Positions 51,099 through 60,083 of a DNA stretch of 64,000 nucleotides are shown piece after piece. Every line of letters begins with the position of its first letter. Position 1 is the stretch's first letter. A program made the position numbers and the translations under genes. Under the pieces are notes generated by a model. The model did not search any database, was not told the origin of the DNA, and was given only the letters and a program-made list of their open reading frames with translations. Origin of the DNA: Pandoraea oxalativorans (GTDB lineage: Bacteria; Pseudomonadota; Gammaproteobacteria; Burkholderiales; Burkholderiaceae); the NCBI RefSeq assembly GCF_000972785.3, contig NZ_CP011253.3:2170001-2234000 (forward strand). The letters are read 5' to 3'.

Positions 51099-51854
51099 AT
51101 GTCATTCGATCCCATCGTGCAGCTTTCCGTCTCGGAGCAGGTCGCGCAGCGCTTGCTCACGATGATCCGCACCGGCCTGCTCAAGCCCGGCCAGCAACTG
51201 CCGCCCGAGCGCGACCTCGCCAGCATGCTGGGCGTTGGCCGCCCGGCCGTGCGAGAAGCGATTCGCGGGCTGGCGCTGCTGGGGTTGCTGCGCATTCGGC
51301 AGGGTGAGGGGACGTTCGTCGGTTCGCTCGAGATGCGGGAGTTGCTCGAACCACTGGAGATGGTCATCGAGCTTAACGCGGGCACGCTGGAATCCCTGTT
51401 CGACGCGCGTCTGGTGATCGAGCCCGGCGTGGCCGCGCTGGCGGCGACGCACATCAGTGACGAGGATATCGCACGTCTGCATGCGCTCGTCGAAGACGAA
51501 CAGGCGCTGCTGGGCAATCCCGAAACGTTCTCGGCGGCCGATATGGCCTTTCACGAGACCATCATCGACGCTTGCGAGAACCCTTTCCTGCAAAGCATCG
51601 CGAACAGTCTGTATTTGCTGGGCAAGAAGAGTCGCCGCGTGACGTCGCAGGTCGAGGGGGTGCTCGAGCGCAGCTTGCAGGATCATCGCCACATTCTCGA
51701 CGCGCTGGAGGCGCGAGACCCGGAACGGGCCGCGCTGGCAATGCGCCAGCATCTGTGCCGCGTGCGCGACGCCTATGCTGTGTCCGTCACGTCGAGCGTG
51801 ACTGCGAATGACGAAGACGCCGCTGTAGCCACGCACGCGGCCACGAACATCTGA
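51099..51854 (+). CDS. GntR/FadR-family regulator with FCD domain
   Basis: 251 residues from ATG at 51099 (MSFDPIVQLSVSEQVAQRLL); an earlier GTG at 51051 is possible. Winged helix about 10-75: LKPGQQLPPERDLASMLGVG, RPAVREAIRGLALLGLLRIR. The FCD domain carries a metal-type set of His/Asp (DMAFHETIIDACENPFLQSI, LQDHRHILDAL, MRQHLCRV). It begins a plus-strand run of sugar-acid genes and probably represses them until the sugar-acid ligand appears. Confidence 0.92.
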   Translation: MSFDPIVQLSVSEQVAQRLLTMIRTGLLKPGQQLPPERDLASMLGVGRPAVREAIRGLALLGLLRIRQGEGTFVGSLEMRELLEPLEMVIELNAGTLESLFDARLVIEPGVAALAATHISDEDIARLHALVEDEQALLGNPETFSAADMAFHETIIDACENPFLQSIANSLYLLGKKSRRVTSQVEGVLERSLQDHRHILDALEARDPERAALAMRQHLCRVRDAYAVSVTSSVTANDEDAAVATHAATNI

Positions 51855-51915
51855 GTCGGCTCATCCGGCACATCCCTAAATCCCCAACGACCCACAGGCT
51901 CACGAGGAGACACTC

Positions 51916-52671
51916 ATGACTGGCCGACTGACGGGCAAAACCGCCGTCATTACTGCTGCGGCACAAGGCATCGGACGCGCCTGCGTCGAGGCCTATCTGC
52001 GTGAAGGCGCGCGCGTGATCGCTACCGATCTGAACGCCGACGCGCTCGCGCAACTGGACGACCACCCGAACCTGACGCGGCGAACACTCGACGTGACCGA
52101 CGGCGCGGCCGTGACCACGCTCGCGAGCGAACTCGGCGCGATCGACGTGCTGTTTAACTGCGCCGGCTACGTGCATCACGGCTCGATTCTCGAGTGCGAC
52201 GAAGCCGCGTGGGACTTCTCGTTCGATCTGAACGTGAAGAGCATGTACCGCACAACGCGGGCGTTCCTGCCCGCGATGCTGGCCGCAGGCGGCGGGGCGA
52301 TCATCAATATGTCGTCGGCGGCGTCCAGCGTTAAGGGGGTGGCCAATCGTTGCGTCTACGGTACGAGCAAGGCGGCCGTGATCGGGCTGACGAAGTCCGT
52401 GGCAGCCGATTTCGTCGCGCGCGGCATCCGCTGCAACGCGATCTGCCCGGGCACGGTCGAGTCGCCGTCGCTGCGTCAGCGCATTGCCGCGCAGGCCGAC
52501 GCGGCGGGCGCGAGTCTGACCGCCGTACGCGAGCAGTTCGTGGCGCGTCAGCCGATAGGGCGTGTGGGCACGCCAGAAGAAATTGCGGCACTCGCCATCT
52601 ATCTGGGTTCGGACGAATCCTCGTTCACCACCGGCGCCATCCATCTGATCGACGGCGGCTGGTCCAACTGA
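51916..52671 (+). CDS. SDR dehydrogenase, likely 2-keto-3-deoxy-L-fuconate type
   Basis: 251 residues; GAGGAGA upstream. Classical SDR: TAVITAAAQGIGRACVEAYL (the TAAAQGIG variant of the cofactor loop), NCAGYVHHGSILE, INMSSAASS with the catalytic Ser, YGTSKAA with Tyr/Lys, and CNAICPGTVESPSLRQRI. The TAAAQGIG and PGTVESPSL features are those of 2-keto-3-deoxy-L-fuconate dehydrogenase in the L-fucose oxidative pathway. It lies between the GntR regulator and a fumarylacetoacetase-family hydrolase, which fits that step. Confidence 0.85.
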   Translation: MTGRLTGKTAVITAAAQGIGRACVEAYLREGARVIATDLNADALAQLDDHPNLTRRTLDVTDGAAVTTLASELGAIDVLFNCAGYVHHGSILECDEAAWDFSFDLNVKSMYRTTRAFLPAMLAAGGGAIINMSSAASSVKGVANRCVYGTSKAAVIGLTKSVAADFVARGIRCNAICPGTVESPSLRQRIAAQADAAGASLTAVREQFVARQPIGRVGTPEEIAALAIYLGSDESSFTTGAIHLIDGGWSN

Positions 52672-52690
52672 TTTCGCAAGGAGATTTGCT

Positions 52691-53551
52691 TTGAAACTGC
52701 TGCGTTACGGCCCGAAGGGCCAGGAAAAGCCGGGACTGCTCGATGCGGATGGCCAGGTGCGTGATCTCTCCGGCGTGATGGCCGACATCACGCCGCAAAC
52801 GCTGAGCCCGCAGGGGCTGGCGGCGCTGCGCGCGCTCGATGTCACGACGTTGCCGGTGGTGGCGTCGCCGGGCCGGTTGGGCGTGCCGTTCTTGGGGCTG
52901 GGCAAGTTTCTCGCCGTCGGTCTGAACTACAGCGATCATGCGGCAGAGTCGGGGCTGGCCGTGCCGTCGGAACCGGTGCTCTTCACCAAGTGGGACAACT
53001 GCCTGACGGGACCCAACGACCCCGTGGTGCTGCCCAAGGACTCGGTCAAGGGCGACTGGGAAGTCGAACTGGGCTTCGTGATCGGCACGACGGCGCGTTA
53101 CGTGCCACTGGAGCGTGCGCTCGATTACGTCGCCGGGTATTGCGTGGTCAACGATGTCTCCGAGCGCGAGTACCAGATCGAGCGCGGTGGCACATGGGAC
53201 AAGGGCAAGGGTTTCGACACCTTCGGTCCGGTCGGTCCGTGGCTGGTGACGACCGACGAAATCCGCGACCCGCAGCAACTCGGCCTGTGGCTCGACCTCA
53301 ACGGTGTTCGCCGCCAGACGGGCAATACGTCGACCATGATTTTCAGCGTGGCCTATCTGGTGCATTACATCAGCCAGTTCACCACGCTCAAGCCGGGCGA
53401 TCTCGTGACGACGGGCACGCCTCCGGGCGTCGGTCTTGGTCAGAAGCCACCGGTCTTCCTGAAGCCGGGCGACGTCATGCGACTTGGCATCGACGGACTG
53501 GGCGAGCAGACGCAGCAAGTGCACGCGTACGACGCACGCTTGCTCGACTGA
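52691..53551 (+). CDS. Fumarylacetoacetate-hydrolase-family protein, likely diketo-deoxy-fuconate hydrolase
   Basis: 286 residues from a TTG start with AAGGAGA 6 nt upstream. FAH fold with the metal residues in GDWEVELGFVIG (ExE) and a distal Asp, and the family segment FLAVGLNYSDHAAESGLAVP. The TGTPPGVGLGQKPPVFLKPG loop is typical. In the L-fucose/L-rhamnose pathways this enzyme splits 2,4-diketo-3-deoxy-sugar acid to pyruvate (or acetopyruvate) and lactate. Ureidoglycolate lyase is the other common label, less likely beside this SDR. Confidence 0.88.
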   Translation: MKLLRYGPKGQEKPGLLDADGQVRDLSGVMADITPQTLSPQGLAALRALDVTTLPVVASPGRLGVPFLGLGKFLAVGLNYSDHAAESGLAVPSEPVLFTKWDNCLTGPNDPVVLPKDSVKGDWEVELGFVIGTTARYVPLERALDYVAGYCVVNDVSEREYQIERGGTWDKGKGFDTFGPVGPWLVTTDEIRDPQQLGLWLDLNGVRRQTGNTSTMIFSVAYLVHYISQFTTLKPGDLVTTGTPPGVGLGQKPPVFLKPGDVMRLGIDGLGEQTQQVHAYDARLLD

Positions 53552-53724
53552 ACGCGTGTCCGATGCTTTTCACATCCATCCCGTAAGTTGATGGGCACGG
53601 AGGGCGGCGCAAGCGGCCTCCCGCTGACATGGCGAACGACGCCGGGCGCACCGATCGTGCTGCCGTGCGCGGCTTTGCAACGTCAGGCACAGCCCATCGA
53701 CGACATTCTTCGGAGCGATTCATC

Positions 53725-54486
53725 ATGCAAGATTTGAAAGGCAAGTTCGTGCTGATCACGGGCGCGAGTACCGGCATCGGGGCGGCAGCGGCGACGGCGT
53801 TTGCCGCGCAGGGCGCGAACGTGGCGGTGCACTTCAACCGCTCGGCCGACAAGGCGCAAGCCGTGGCCGAAGCGGTGCGCGCGCATGGCGTGAAAGCCAT
53901 GACGGTCGCGGCCGACGTGCAGGACACCGGCGCCATCGATGCCGCTGTGGCCCACGTGCTCGACGGCTTCGGCCGCATCGACGTGCTGATCAACAACGCG
54001 GGCAGTCTCGTCAAACGCACCCCGTTCACGGAAGTGACGGACGCCTATTTCGATGACGTCCTCAACGTCAATGCACGCTCGGTCGTGGCGTTCTCGCGCG
54101 CGGTCGTGCCCGCCATGCGTAAGCAGGGCGGCGGCGCGATCGTCAACGTGACGTCGATTGCGGCGCGCCACGGTGGCGGTCCGGGCGCACTGATTTACGC
54201 AGCGGCGAAGGGTTTCGTGAGCACGCTCACGCGAGGCATGGCCAAAGAGTTGATGCCCGACCGTATTCGCGTGAATGCCGTCTCGCCGGGCGTGATCATG
54301 ACGCCGTTCCACGAGCAATTCAGCACGCAGGCGCAGATCGACGCCTTCCGTCAGAGCATTCCGATGGGGCGCCTTGGCGAGCCCGACGAGTGTTCGGGGG
54401 CGTTCCTGTATCTCGCGTCTGAGACGCTGGCGAGCTATGTGACCGGTCAGATCATCGAGGTCAATGGCGGACAACTGATGCTGTAA
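53725..54486 (+). CDS. SDR-family dehydrogenase, possible sugar dehydrogenase
   Basis: 253 residues from ATG at 53725 with GGAG upstream. Motifs: VLITGASTGIGAAAATAFAA, VLINNAGSLVKRTPF, IVNVTSIAARHGGG (Ser), LIYAAAKGFVSTLTRGMAKE (Tyr/Lys), NAVSPGVIMTPFHEQF and the C-terminal ASYVTGQIIEVNGG. Could be a sugar or sugar-acid dehydrogenase belonging to the GntR-led group, 173 bp after the hydrolase. The substrate is not determinable from sequence, and generic 3-oxoacyl reductase labels are possible. Confidence 0.85.
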   Translation: MQDLKGKFVLITGASTGIGAAAATAFAAQGANVAVHFNRSADKAQAVAEAVRAHGVKAMTVAADVQDTGAIDAAVAHVLDGFGRIDVLINNAGSLVKRTPFTEVTDAYFDDVLNVNARSVVAFSRAVVPAMRKQGGGAIVNVTSIAARHGGGPGALIYAAAKGFVSTLTRGMAKELMPDRIRVNAVSPGVIMTPFHEQFSTQAQIDAFRQSIPMGRLGEPDECSGAFLYLASETLASYVTGQIIEVNGGQLML

Positions 54487-54666
54487 CACGCAGGGGCGGC
54501 CGATGTCGGAGGCTCGGAAAATTCCGCATCGGCATTGCCTGGCGGCCCAATTTCGCGGAGGATGCGGGGTTGCGGGTTCGCTTCTTCGGTAATTGCTGGC
54601 ACACTTGCCCCATTCGTCCGCATGCCTCGGTCACGTCGAGGCGCGAGCACAACTATCGAGGGGCAA

Positions 54667-55329
54667 ATGGAACGCTGTCCGTGGAGTGAAGGCTTCGAGC
54701 AATATCGTCAGTATCACGATCAGGAATGGGGCGTGCCGTTGCGCGACTCCCGCGAGTTGTTCGAATTGCTCATGCTCGAAGGGGCGCAGGCCGGGTTGTC
54801 GTGGTCCACGATCCTGAAGAAGCGCGAGACCTACCGCAAGGCCTTCGACAATTTCGACCCGGCCCGTATTGCGAAGTACGGACCGGAGGACGAAGCGCGG
54901 CTGATGGCCGATCCCGGCATCGTGCGCAATCGTCTGAAGGTCAATGGCGTCATCAAGGGGGCCAAAGCGTATCTGGCGATGGAAGCCTCGGGGACGCGCT
55001 TCAGTGACTTCGTCTGGCAGTTCGTGGGCGGTGAGACGTTGCAAAACCGCTGGACGTCCCTTAGCGAAGTCCCGGCAACGTCCGCCGCGTCGGACGCCAT
55101 GAGTCGTGCGCTGAAGAAGGCGGGATTCACGTTCGTGGGATCCACCATCTGCTATTCGTTCATGCAGGCCGCTGGCATGGTGAACGATCATCTGGTCGCG
55201 TGCCCGCGTCATAAAGCGGTGAAGACGCTGGCGGCCAACGGGGCAAAAAACAGCGACGCACCGGCCCGGAAACGCCGGGCAGGGGCGTCGTCGGCTACAA
55301 TCGCGCCTGACGAATCAGGATCTGCCTAA
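54667..55329 (+). CDS. tag: DNA-3-methyladenine glycosylase I
   Basis: 220 residues from ATG at 54667 (GAGGGG just upstream). Excises 3-methyladenine in base-excision repair. The family zinc snap is visible: Cys4 and His17 in MERCPWSEGF...YHDQEWG, and the later pair in MVNDHLVACPRH. Catalytic-pocket segments LMLEGAQAGLSWSTILKKRE and STICYSFMQAAGMVNDH are conserved. The C-terminal tail is longer and more basic than E. coli Tag. Its stop overlaps the rlmJ start (TAATG). Confidence 0.96.
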   Translation: MERCPWSEGFEQYRQYHDQEWGVPLRDSRELFELLMLEGAQAGLSWSTILKKRETYRKAFDNFDPARIAKYGPEDEARLMADPGIVRNRLKVNGVIKGAKAYLAMEASGTRFSDFVWQFVGGETLQNRWTSLSEVPATSAASDAMSRALKKAGFTFVGSTICYSFMQAAGMVNDHLVACPRHKAVKTLAANGAKNSDAPARKRRAGASSATIAPDESGSA

Positions 55330-56201
55330 TGTTTAGCTACCGCCACGCCTTCCACGCCGGCAACCATGCCGACGTACTGAAACACTTCATCGCCGTTGAA
55401 TGCATCGATTACATGCGCCAGAAAGACACGGCGTTCTGGTATATCGACACGCACGCCGGCGCGGGCGGCTACGCGCTCGACGGCAAGTGGGCCGACAAGA
55501 CGGGCGAGTACGAGACGGGCATCGGCCGTCTGTGGGCGCGTAACGATCTGCCTCCGGCGTTGGCGGACTACGTTGCGCTGGTCCGTGAGTTCAATCCGGA
55601 CGGCAAGCTGAGCTACTACCCCGGCTCGCCGTACTTTGCGCTGCAACTGCTGGGCGACCGCGACCGTCTGCGCTTGTTCGAGGCGCATCCGACCGAACAG
55701 GAAGTGCTGCGCGAGAACTTCGAAGCGCAGGGGCGTGCCGTCGCACGCCGCACCATGATTTTCGGGGCCGACGGATTTGCCGGTCTCAAGACGATTCTGC
55801 CGCCGGCGCCGCGCCGGGGGTTCACGCTCATCGACCCGTCCTACGAGGACAAGCGCGATTACACGCGCACCACGCAGACCGTGCAGGAAGGGCTCGACCG
55901 CTTCCCGACCGGCATGTACGCCGTGTGGTATCCGCTCGTGCAACGTCGGGAGGCTGCGCAATTGCCGGAGCGCATGAAGCGGCTGACGATCGACGAGAAG
56001 CCGATCAAGAACTGGCTGCACGTTGCGCTGACGGTCTGCAATCCCGTGCCGGGTGGTATGGGGTTGCACGGCAGCGGCATGTTCATCGTGAACCCGCCGT
56101 ACATGCTGCAAGACACGCTCAAGACGACGATGCCGTATCTCGTCAAGGCGCTCGGACAGGACAAGGGCGCGCAGTTCCTGTTGGAAGGTAAGCAGAGCTG
56201 A
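55329..56201 (+). CDS. rlmJ: 23S rRNA (adenine-2030-N6) methyltransferase
   Basis: 290 residues. Uses S-adenosylmethionine to methylate A2030 of 23S rRNA. The N-terminus MFSYRHAFHAGNHADVLKHF is the family signature; YIDTHAGAGGYAL is the SAM-binding loop and FTLIDPSYEDKRDY the DPPY-type catalytic motif (DPSYE). It overlaps the tag stop codon by one base, so translation is coupled. A strong terminator follows. Confidence 0.97.
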   Translation: MFSYRHAFHAGNHADVLKHFIAVECIDYMRQKDTAFWYIDTHAGAGGYALDGKWADKTGEYETGIGRLWARNDLPPALADYVALVREFNPDGKLSYYPGSPYFALQLLGDRDRLRLFEAHPTEQEVLRENFEAQGRAVARRTMIFGADGFAGLKTILPPAPRRGFTLIDPSYEDKRDYTRTTQTVQEGLDRFPTGMYAVWYPLVQRREAAQLPERMKRLTIDEKPIKNWLHVALTVCNPVPGGMGLHGSGMFIVNPPYMLQDTLKTTMPYLVKALGQDKGAQFLLEGKQS

Positions 56202-56235
56202 GGCTGTCCGCGCGAATATCGGCGAACCCAAAGGG

Positions 56236-56277
56236 AAACGCCCAACGCTGGCATGCGTACCGGCGTTGGGCGTTTTT
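56236..56277 (+). terminator. Terminator after rlmJ
   Basis: Perfect 13-bp stem AAACGCCCAACGC / GCGTTGGGCGTTT with a 14-nt loop, ending in T5. Because of the left-hand AAA it may also serve the convergent rsuA gene weakly. Confidence 0.9.
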
Positions 56278-56321
56278 GCGTTTGGACGCGATCGGAGGAG
56301 GGGTCGCATCCCCAAGTCCGA

Positions 56322-57041
56322 TCACTTGGCGGACAGCGGAACCTCGTACGGCAACGACAGCAATTCGTCCGGCGACAGGTAACGCCATTCACCGAGTCCG
56401 AGCGTGCCCATCGGCAAGCCGCCGATGGCGGTTCTCACCAGACCTTCCACGCGATTGCCTGCGGCGGCCACCATCCGCTTGACCTGATGGTATTTCCCTT
56501 GTGTGATCGTGAGAGCGATTTCGTGCGATGACGGGCTCATGACGTCTGTTGCAGAGAGCGGCTCGGTCTCGTCGCGCAACAGTACGCCGTCGCGCAATGC
56601 CTGCAACATCTCGTCCGTCACTGGGTGCTTGGTCGTCGCGACATACCGTTTGGGCACGTGGCGGCGTGGAGACATCATGGCATGCAGGAAGGGACCGTCA
56701 TCGGAGAGCAGCAGCATGCCGGTGGTGTCCTGATCGAGACGGCCGGCCGGTTGCACGCCACGTACGGCGAGCGGGAGCGGCAACAGCGAATGCACGCCCT
56801 CGTGATGCGTCGGGCTCGTCGAGCACTCGAAGCCTTCAGGTTTGTTGAGCAGAATGTAGACGTGCTCGCGGTAGTCCCAGGACTCGCCGTCCAGCGTGAA
56901 CTGAAGGCCCTTCGGATCCACCGATTCCCGGAAGTTGTCGTGCACAACGCCGTCGATGGCGAAAGCACCGGATTGAATGAGCTTGCGGCACATCTTGCGA
57001 CTGCCGAAGCCCTGCGATTGCAGTAAACGATCTAGCTCGAT
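56322..57041 (-). CDS. rsuA: 16S rRNA pseudouridine-516 synthase, apparent AUC start
   Basis: About 239 residues. RsuA converts U516 of 16S rRNA to pseudouridine. Catalytic Asp in PAGRLDQDTTGMLLLS (Asp103 with the start used here), and TQGKYHQVKRMVAAAGNRVE is the family's C-terminal signature. The first ATG (56993) would delete half of the N-terminal S4 domain. The frame upstream encodes its expected beginning, (I)ELDRLLQSQGFGSRK, but between the preceding in-frame TGA and that ATG there is no ATG, GTG or TTG. An ATC at 57041 has GGAG 7 nt upstream and is my preferred start. A sequencing error is the alternative. Confidence 0.9.
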   Translation of the reverse strand: MELDRLLQSQGFGSRKMCRKLIQSGAFAIDGVVHDNFRESVDPKGLQFTLDGESWDYREHVYILLNKPEGFECSTSPTHHEGVHSLLPLPLAVRGVQPAGRLDQDTTGMLLLSDDGPFLHAMMSPRRHVPKRYVATTKHPVTDEMLQALRDGVLLRDETEPLSATDVMSPSSHEIALTITQGKYHQVKRMVAAAGNRVEGLVRTAIGGLPMGTLGLGEWRYLSPDELLSLPYEVPLSAK

Positions 57042-57124
57042 GATGCGTCTCCGTCAGGCATCTGGATTCAGGTCGCTATTGTAACGGCCTGTCCGCGTGT
57101 ATGCCCGTTGAGCCTATTGGCCCG

Positions 57125-57991
57125 CTACTCGTCCTGCATTGCGCCACTGAAGCGCCGGTAGATGAAGCGTGCTGCCCAGTCGAGCGCGAAGCCAAGCACA
57201 CCGATCACCAGAATGACGGCGGTCAGTTCCGAGTACGCCAGCCGGTCACGCGTATCGAGGATGAGATACCCCAGACCTGCATTCACGCCCAGCATCTCTG
57301 CGGGCACCAGTACGATCCACAAGATTCCGATGGCTAACCGCACACCCGTGAGGACATGCGCTGCAATGCCTGGCACATAGACATGCCAGAGCATTTCCCA
57401 GCGGGTCGCCGCCAGACTTTCACCGAGTTGTACCCAGCGTCGGTCGATATGCGTCACACCGGCCGCCGTGCTCATCACCAGCGGCCACAAGGCGGCGAAG
57501 GCCAAGAGAAAATACACGGCAGGGTCGCCCACGCCGAGCGACATGACGGCAATCGGCATCCACGACAGCGGCGACACCATGCGCAGGAATTGCAACGATG
57601 GTGTGAGGGCCTTGTCCAGCCAGCGCACGCGCCCGATCAGAAAGCCCAGCGGTACGCCCAGCACCACAGCCCACGCCAGCCCGACCGCAATACGTCGCAA
57701 GCTGGCGAGGATGTGCAGGCCAAGCTGCTCGTCGCGGATCAGGTCGGGCAGGGCGTTCAGTGCGGCCGCAGGCGAGAACTGCGACGCGAGAGAGCCGGGC
57801 GTGGTGAGTAGCGAAATGCCCAGCCACCAGATCAGTACGATGCCTGCGAGCCCCGCAAGGCCGAGCCACGCGTGGCGCGCAGAGCGGGGCGTCACTGTGC
57901 CTGCGTTCGACGCGGAGGGGGCGGTGGCGCCGGAGGCAGACTCCACCGAACCGACCGGTTGCTGCACGCGGCTGGGCGCGAAATCAGACAA
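57125..57991 (-). CDS. ABC transporter permease (SsuC/TauC type)
   Basis: 288 residues, about six membrane helices after a Ser/Ala-rich cytosolic leader. The BPD_transp_1 core has the EAA loop: VQLGESLAATRWEMLWHVYV with PGIAAHVLTGVRLAIG, which contacts the ATPase. Family members carry sulfonates, taurine, nitrate or pyrimidine precursors. Last gene of the operon; its start overlaps the binding-protein stop by 8 nt, so translation is coupled. Confidence 0.94.
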   Translation of the reverse strand: MSDFAPSRVQQPVGSVESASGATAPSASNAGTVTPRSARHAWLGLAGLAGIVLIWWLGISLLTTPGSLASQFSPAAALNALPDLIRDEQLGLHILASLRRIAVGLAWAVVLGVPLGFLIGRVRWLDKALTPSLQFLRMVSPLSWMPIAVMSLGVGDPAVYFLLAFAALWPLVMSTAAGVTHIDRRWVQLGESLAATRWEMLWHVYVPGIAAHVLTGVRLAIGILWIVLVPAEMLGVNAGLGYLILDTRDRLAYSELTAVILVIGVLGFALDWAARFIYRRFSGAMQDE

Positions 57992-59168
57992 CGATCACCT
58001 CCTGACGGGTGAAACCATCCGGCAGCCCGAAAGCCTTCATGCCACCGGCGGCGGCAATGCTCTTTTTCACGAAGCGGTCGTCGACGAGATCGCGTGCGAC
58101 GAACGACGGGTCGAGCTTCGCAAGGAACTGCGCATTCCCTTCGACCTGCGTCTTCTGCATGTGACGCACAAGCGCCTCCGTGTAGCTTGGATAGGGATAG
58201 GGCTGGAAGTCGATGCGTTTCTCGTGCCAGTCGGCATGCAAGATGGCCTTGTCGGCGAGATAGCGGCCCTGCTCGGAAGCATCCGGCGCCAGCACGCGCT
58301 GCAACACCTGGAACGGGTGCGGTGTGTAGCGGTTCTGACCTTCCTTGGACAGCAGGCGCGCGGCATCTGCGGGGTGCTCGCGTGTCCACGCCTGCGCCTT
58401 GACGATGGCGTCGACGACCTTCTGCGACCATTCCGGGCGCGAGGTCAGGTCGCGCTCGTGCATCGTCACGACACAGCACGCATGGTTCTTCCAGACGTCG
58501 CCGGTAAAGCGCAGCACTTTGCCGACCTTGAGGTTCTCGGCTGCCGCATTGAACGGCTCGGCGACGATATAGCCCGCGATCTGTTTTGCGGCGAGGGCGG
58601 GCGGCATGTCCGACGGTGCCATCACGATCAGATTGACCTCGTTGGCGGCGGGCGTTCCGCTCTTCTTGAGTACCGGCGTCAGGCCGTTCGCGGCAAGCAA
58701 TCCCTGCAGCACCACGTTATGAATCGAGTACCAGAACGGCACCGCAAAGGTCTTGCCGCCCAGATCCCCAATCTTGTCGACGTCGTTGGCCACCGTGATG
58801 GCGCTGCCGTTGACGTGATTCCAGGCGACGACCTTGGCCTGTGCCTGACTGCCGTACCGCGCCCAGACCGTCATCGGCGAGAGCAGGTGAACGACGTTGA
58901 CCTGTCCGGACAGAAACGCTTCGATCAGTTGCGCCCAACTGCGCAACAAGGTCGGCTTTTCCGCCTTGATGCCCGCTTGTTCGAAATAGCCGTTGTTATG
59001 CGCGACGAGAAGGGGCGTGGCGTCGGTAATCGGCAGATAGCCGATGCGCAAGGGCGCGTCCGGCTCGGCGGCGGCACGCGCAGCGGCCGATGCGAGCAAC
59101 GGGGCCGCTCCTGCGACGGTCATCATAGAAGCGAGCTTGAGCCATTCGCGGCGGGAAATTTGGCACAT
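57984..59168 (-). CDS. ABC transporter substrate-binding protein (NrtA/SsuA-like, Tat signal)
   Basis: 394 residues. The N-terminus MCQISRREWLKLASMMTVAG has a twin-arginine motif (SRREWLK), followed by an AxA site near ASAAARAAA, so it is exported folded by Tat. The mature part is an NMT1/NrtA-type periplasmic-binding protein: LRIGYLPITDATPLLVAHNN, then EQAGIKAEKPTL, and QIAGYIVAEPFNAAAENLKV. Family ligands include nitrate, bicarbonate, sulfonates and thiamine precursors. The Tat route suggests a bound cofactor or metal, or early folding, but this is inferred. Confidence 0.93.
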   Translation of the reverse strand: MCQISRREWLKLASMMTVAGAAPLLASAAARAAAEPDAPLRIGYLPITDATPLLVAHNNGYFEQAGIKAEKPTLLRSWAQLIEAFLSGQVNVVHLLSPMTVWARYGSQAQAKVVAWNHVNGSAITVANDVDKIGDLGGKTFAVPFWYSIHNVVLQGLLAANGLTPVLKKSGTPAANEVNLIVMAPSDMPPALAAKQIAGYIVAEPFNAAAENLKVGKVLRFTGDVWKNHACCVVTMHERDLTSRPEWSQKVVDAIVKAQAWTREHPADAARLLSKEGQNRYTPHPFQVLQRVLAPDASEQGRYLADKAILHADWHEKRIDFQPYPYPSYTEALVRHMQKTQVEGNAQFLAKLDPSFVARDLVDDRFVKKSIAAAGGMKAFGLPDGFTRQEVIVV

Positions 59169-59195
59169 GGTCTGAGAATCCCCGAAGGTGGGTGC

Positions 59196-60083
59196 TTAAC
59201 GTGTGTGAGGTGATGTGTGAAGTGCCGCCTGAGCGGATGTTGTGTCGCGGGACATCGCAAGTTGCAGTGCTTCCAGAATTTCGATGCGCAGGGCGCCAAG
59301 CGCCTGTACCTGGGCTTCGCGCGGAGAGGGGACATCGATCTGCCATTGCGCGAGCGTGCGACCTTGATTGCCAAGCAGCACGATCCGGTCGGAGACCAGC
59401 AACGCCTCGTCGATGTCGTGCGTGACAAGGACCGTCGCCGCGCCGGTGTCGCGCACCACGGTCACCAGCAGACGTTGCATATCGGCGCGTGTGACTTCGT
59501 CAAGTGCGCCAAACGGCTCATCGAGGAGCAGCGCACGCGGTTGACGCGCGAGACAACGCGCGAGTGCCACGCGCTGCGCCATGCCGCCGGAAAGCTGGCG
59601 AGGATGCAGATGATGCGCATGGGACAAGCCGACTTCGGTCAGCGCGGCGTCGATACGCGTGCGCCGCGTTTCACGCGAGAGTGCGGGCTGTCGTGCGAAC
59701 GTCAGGCCGAACGCCACGTTGCGCTCCACCGACAGCCAGGGCAGCAGACACGGGTCCTGAAAGGCGAGCGCCACGTCGGGGCGTGGACCCGTGAGCGGGG
59801 TGCCATCCACAATGACGGTGCCGTCGCTCGGTGCAAGCAGTCCGGCGGCAATGCGCAACAACGTGGATTTGCCTGAACCGCTTGGGCCGAGTACGGAGAC
59901 GAGTTCGCCCGGCGCGACCGCGAGGTCGACGCCGCGAAGGATTGCCCGTTCGCCGTACGACAGGCAGATATTGCGCAGCGTCAGGAATGACGATGCGCGC
60001 GAGGTGCCCTCGCGCGCTGCGGCGAAATGTGCGTACTCGTGGGCGGTTGCGTGCGCGCGTTGCGTCGCCGTGGGTTGGGTCAT
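59196..60083 (-). CDS. ABC transporter ATP-binding protein (SsuB/TauB type)
   Basis: 295 residues from ATG at 60083. After a 37-residue variable leader comes the nucleotide-binding domain: Walker A VLGPSGSGKSTLLR, Q loop ALAFQDPCLLPW, signature LSGGMAQRVALARCLA, Walker B ALLLDEPFGALD, and the switch His in VTHDIDEAL. Energises the downstream permease. The ATG overlaps the stop of the acyl-CoA-dehydrogenase-like gene as ATGA, so the two are coupled. Confidence 0.95.
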   Translation of the reverse strand: MTQPTATQRAHATAHEYAHFAAAREGTSRASSFLTLRNICLSYGERAILRGVDLAVAPGELVSVLGPSGSGKSTLLRIAAGLLAPSDGTVIVDGTPLTGPRPDVALAFQDPCLLPWLSVERNVAFGLTFARQPALSRETRRTRIDAALTEVGLSHAHHLHPRQLSGGMAQRVALARCLARQPRALLLDEPFGALDEVTRADMQRLLVTVVRDTGAATVLVTHDIDEALLVSDRIVLLGNQGRTLAQWQIDVPSPREAQVQALGALRIEILEALQLAMSRDTTSAQAALHTSPHTR

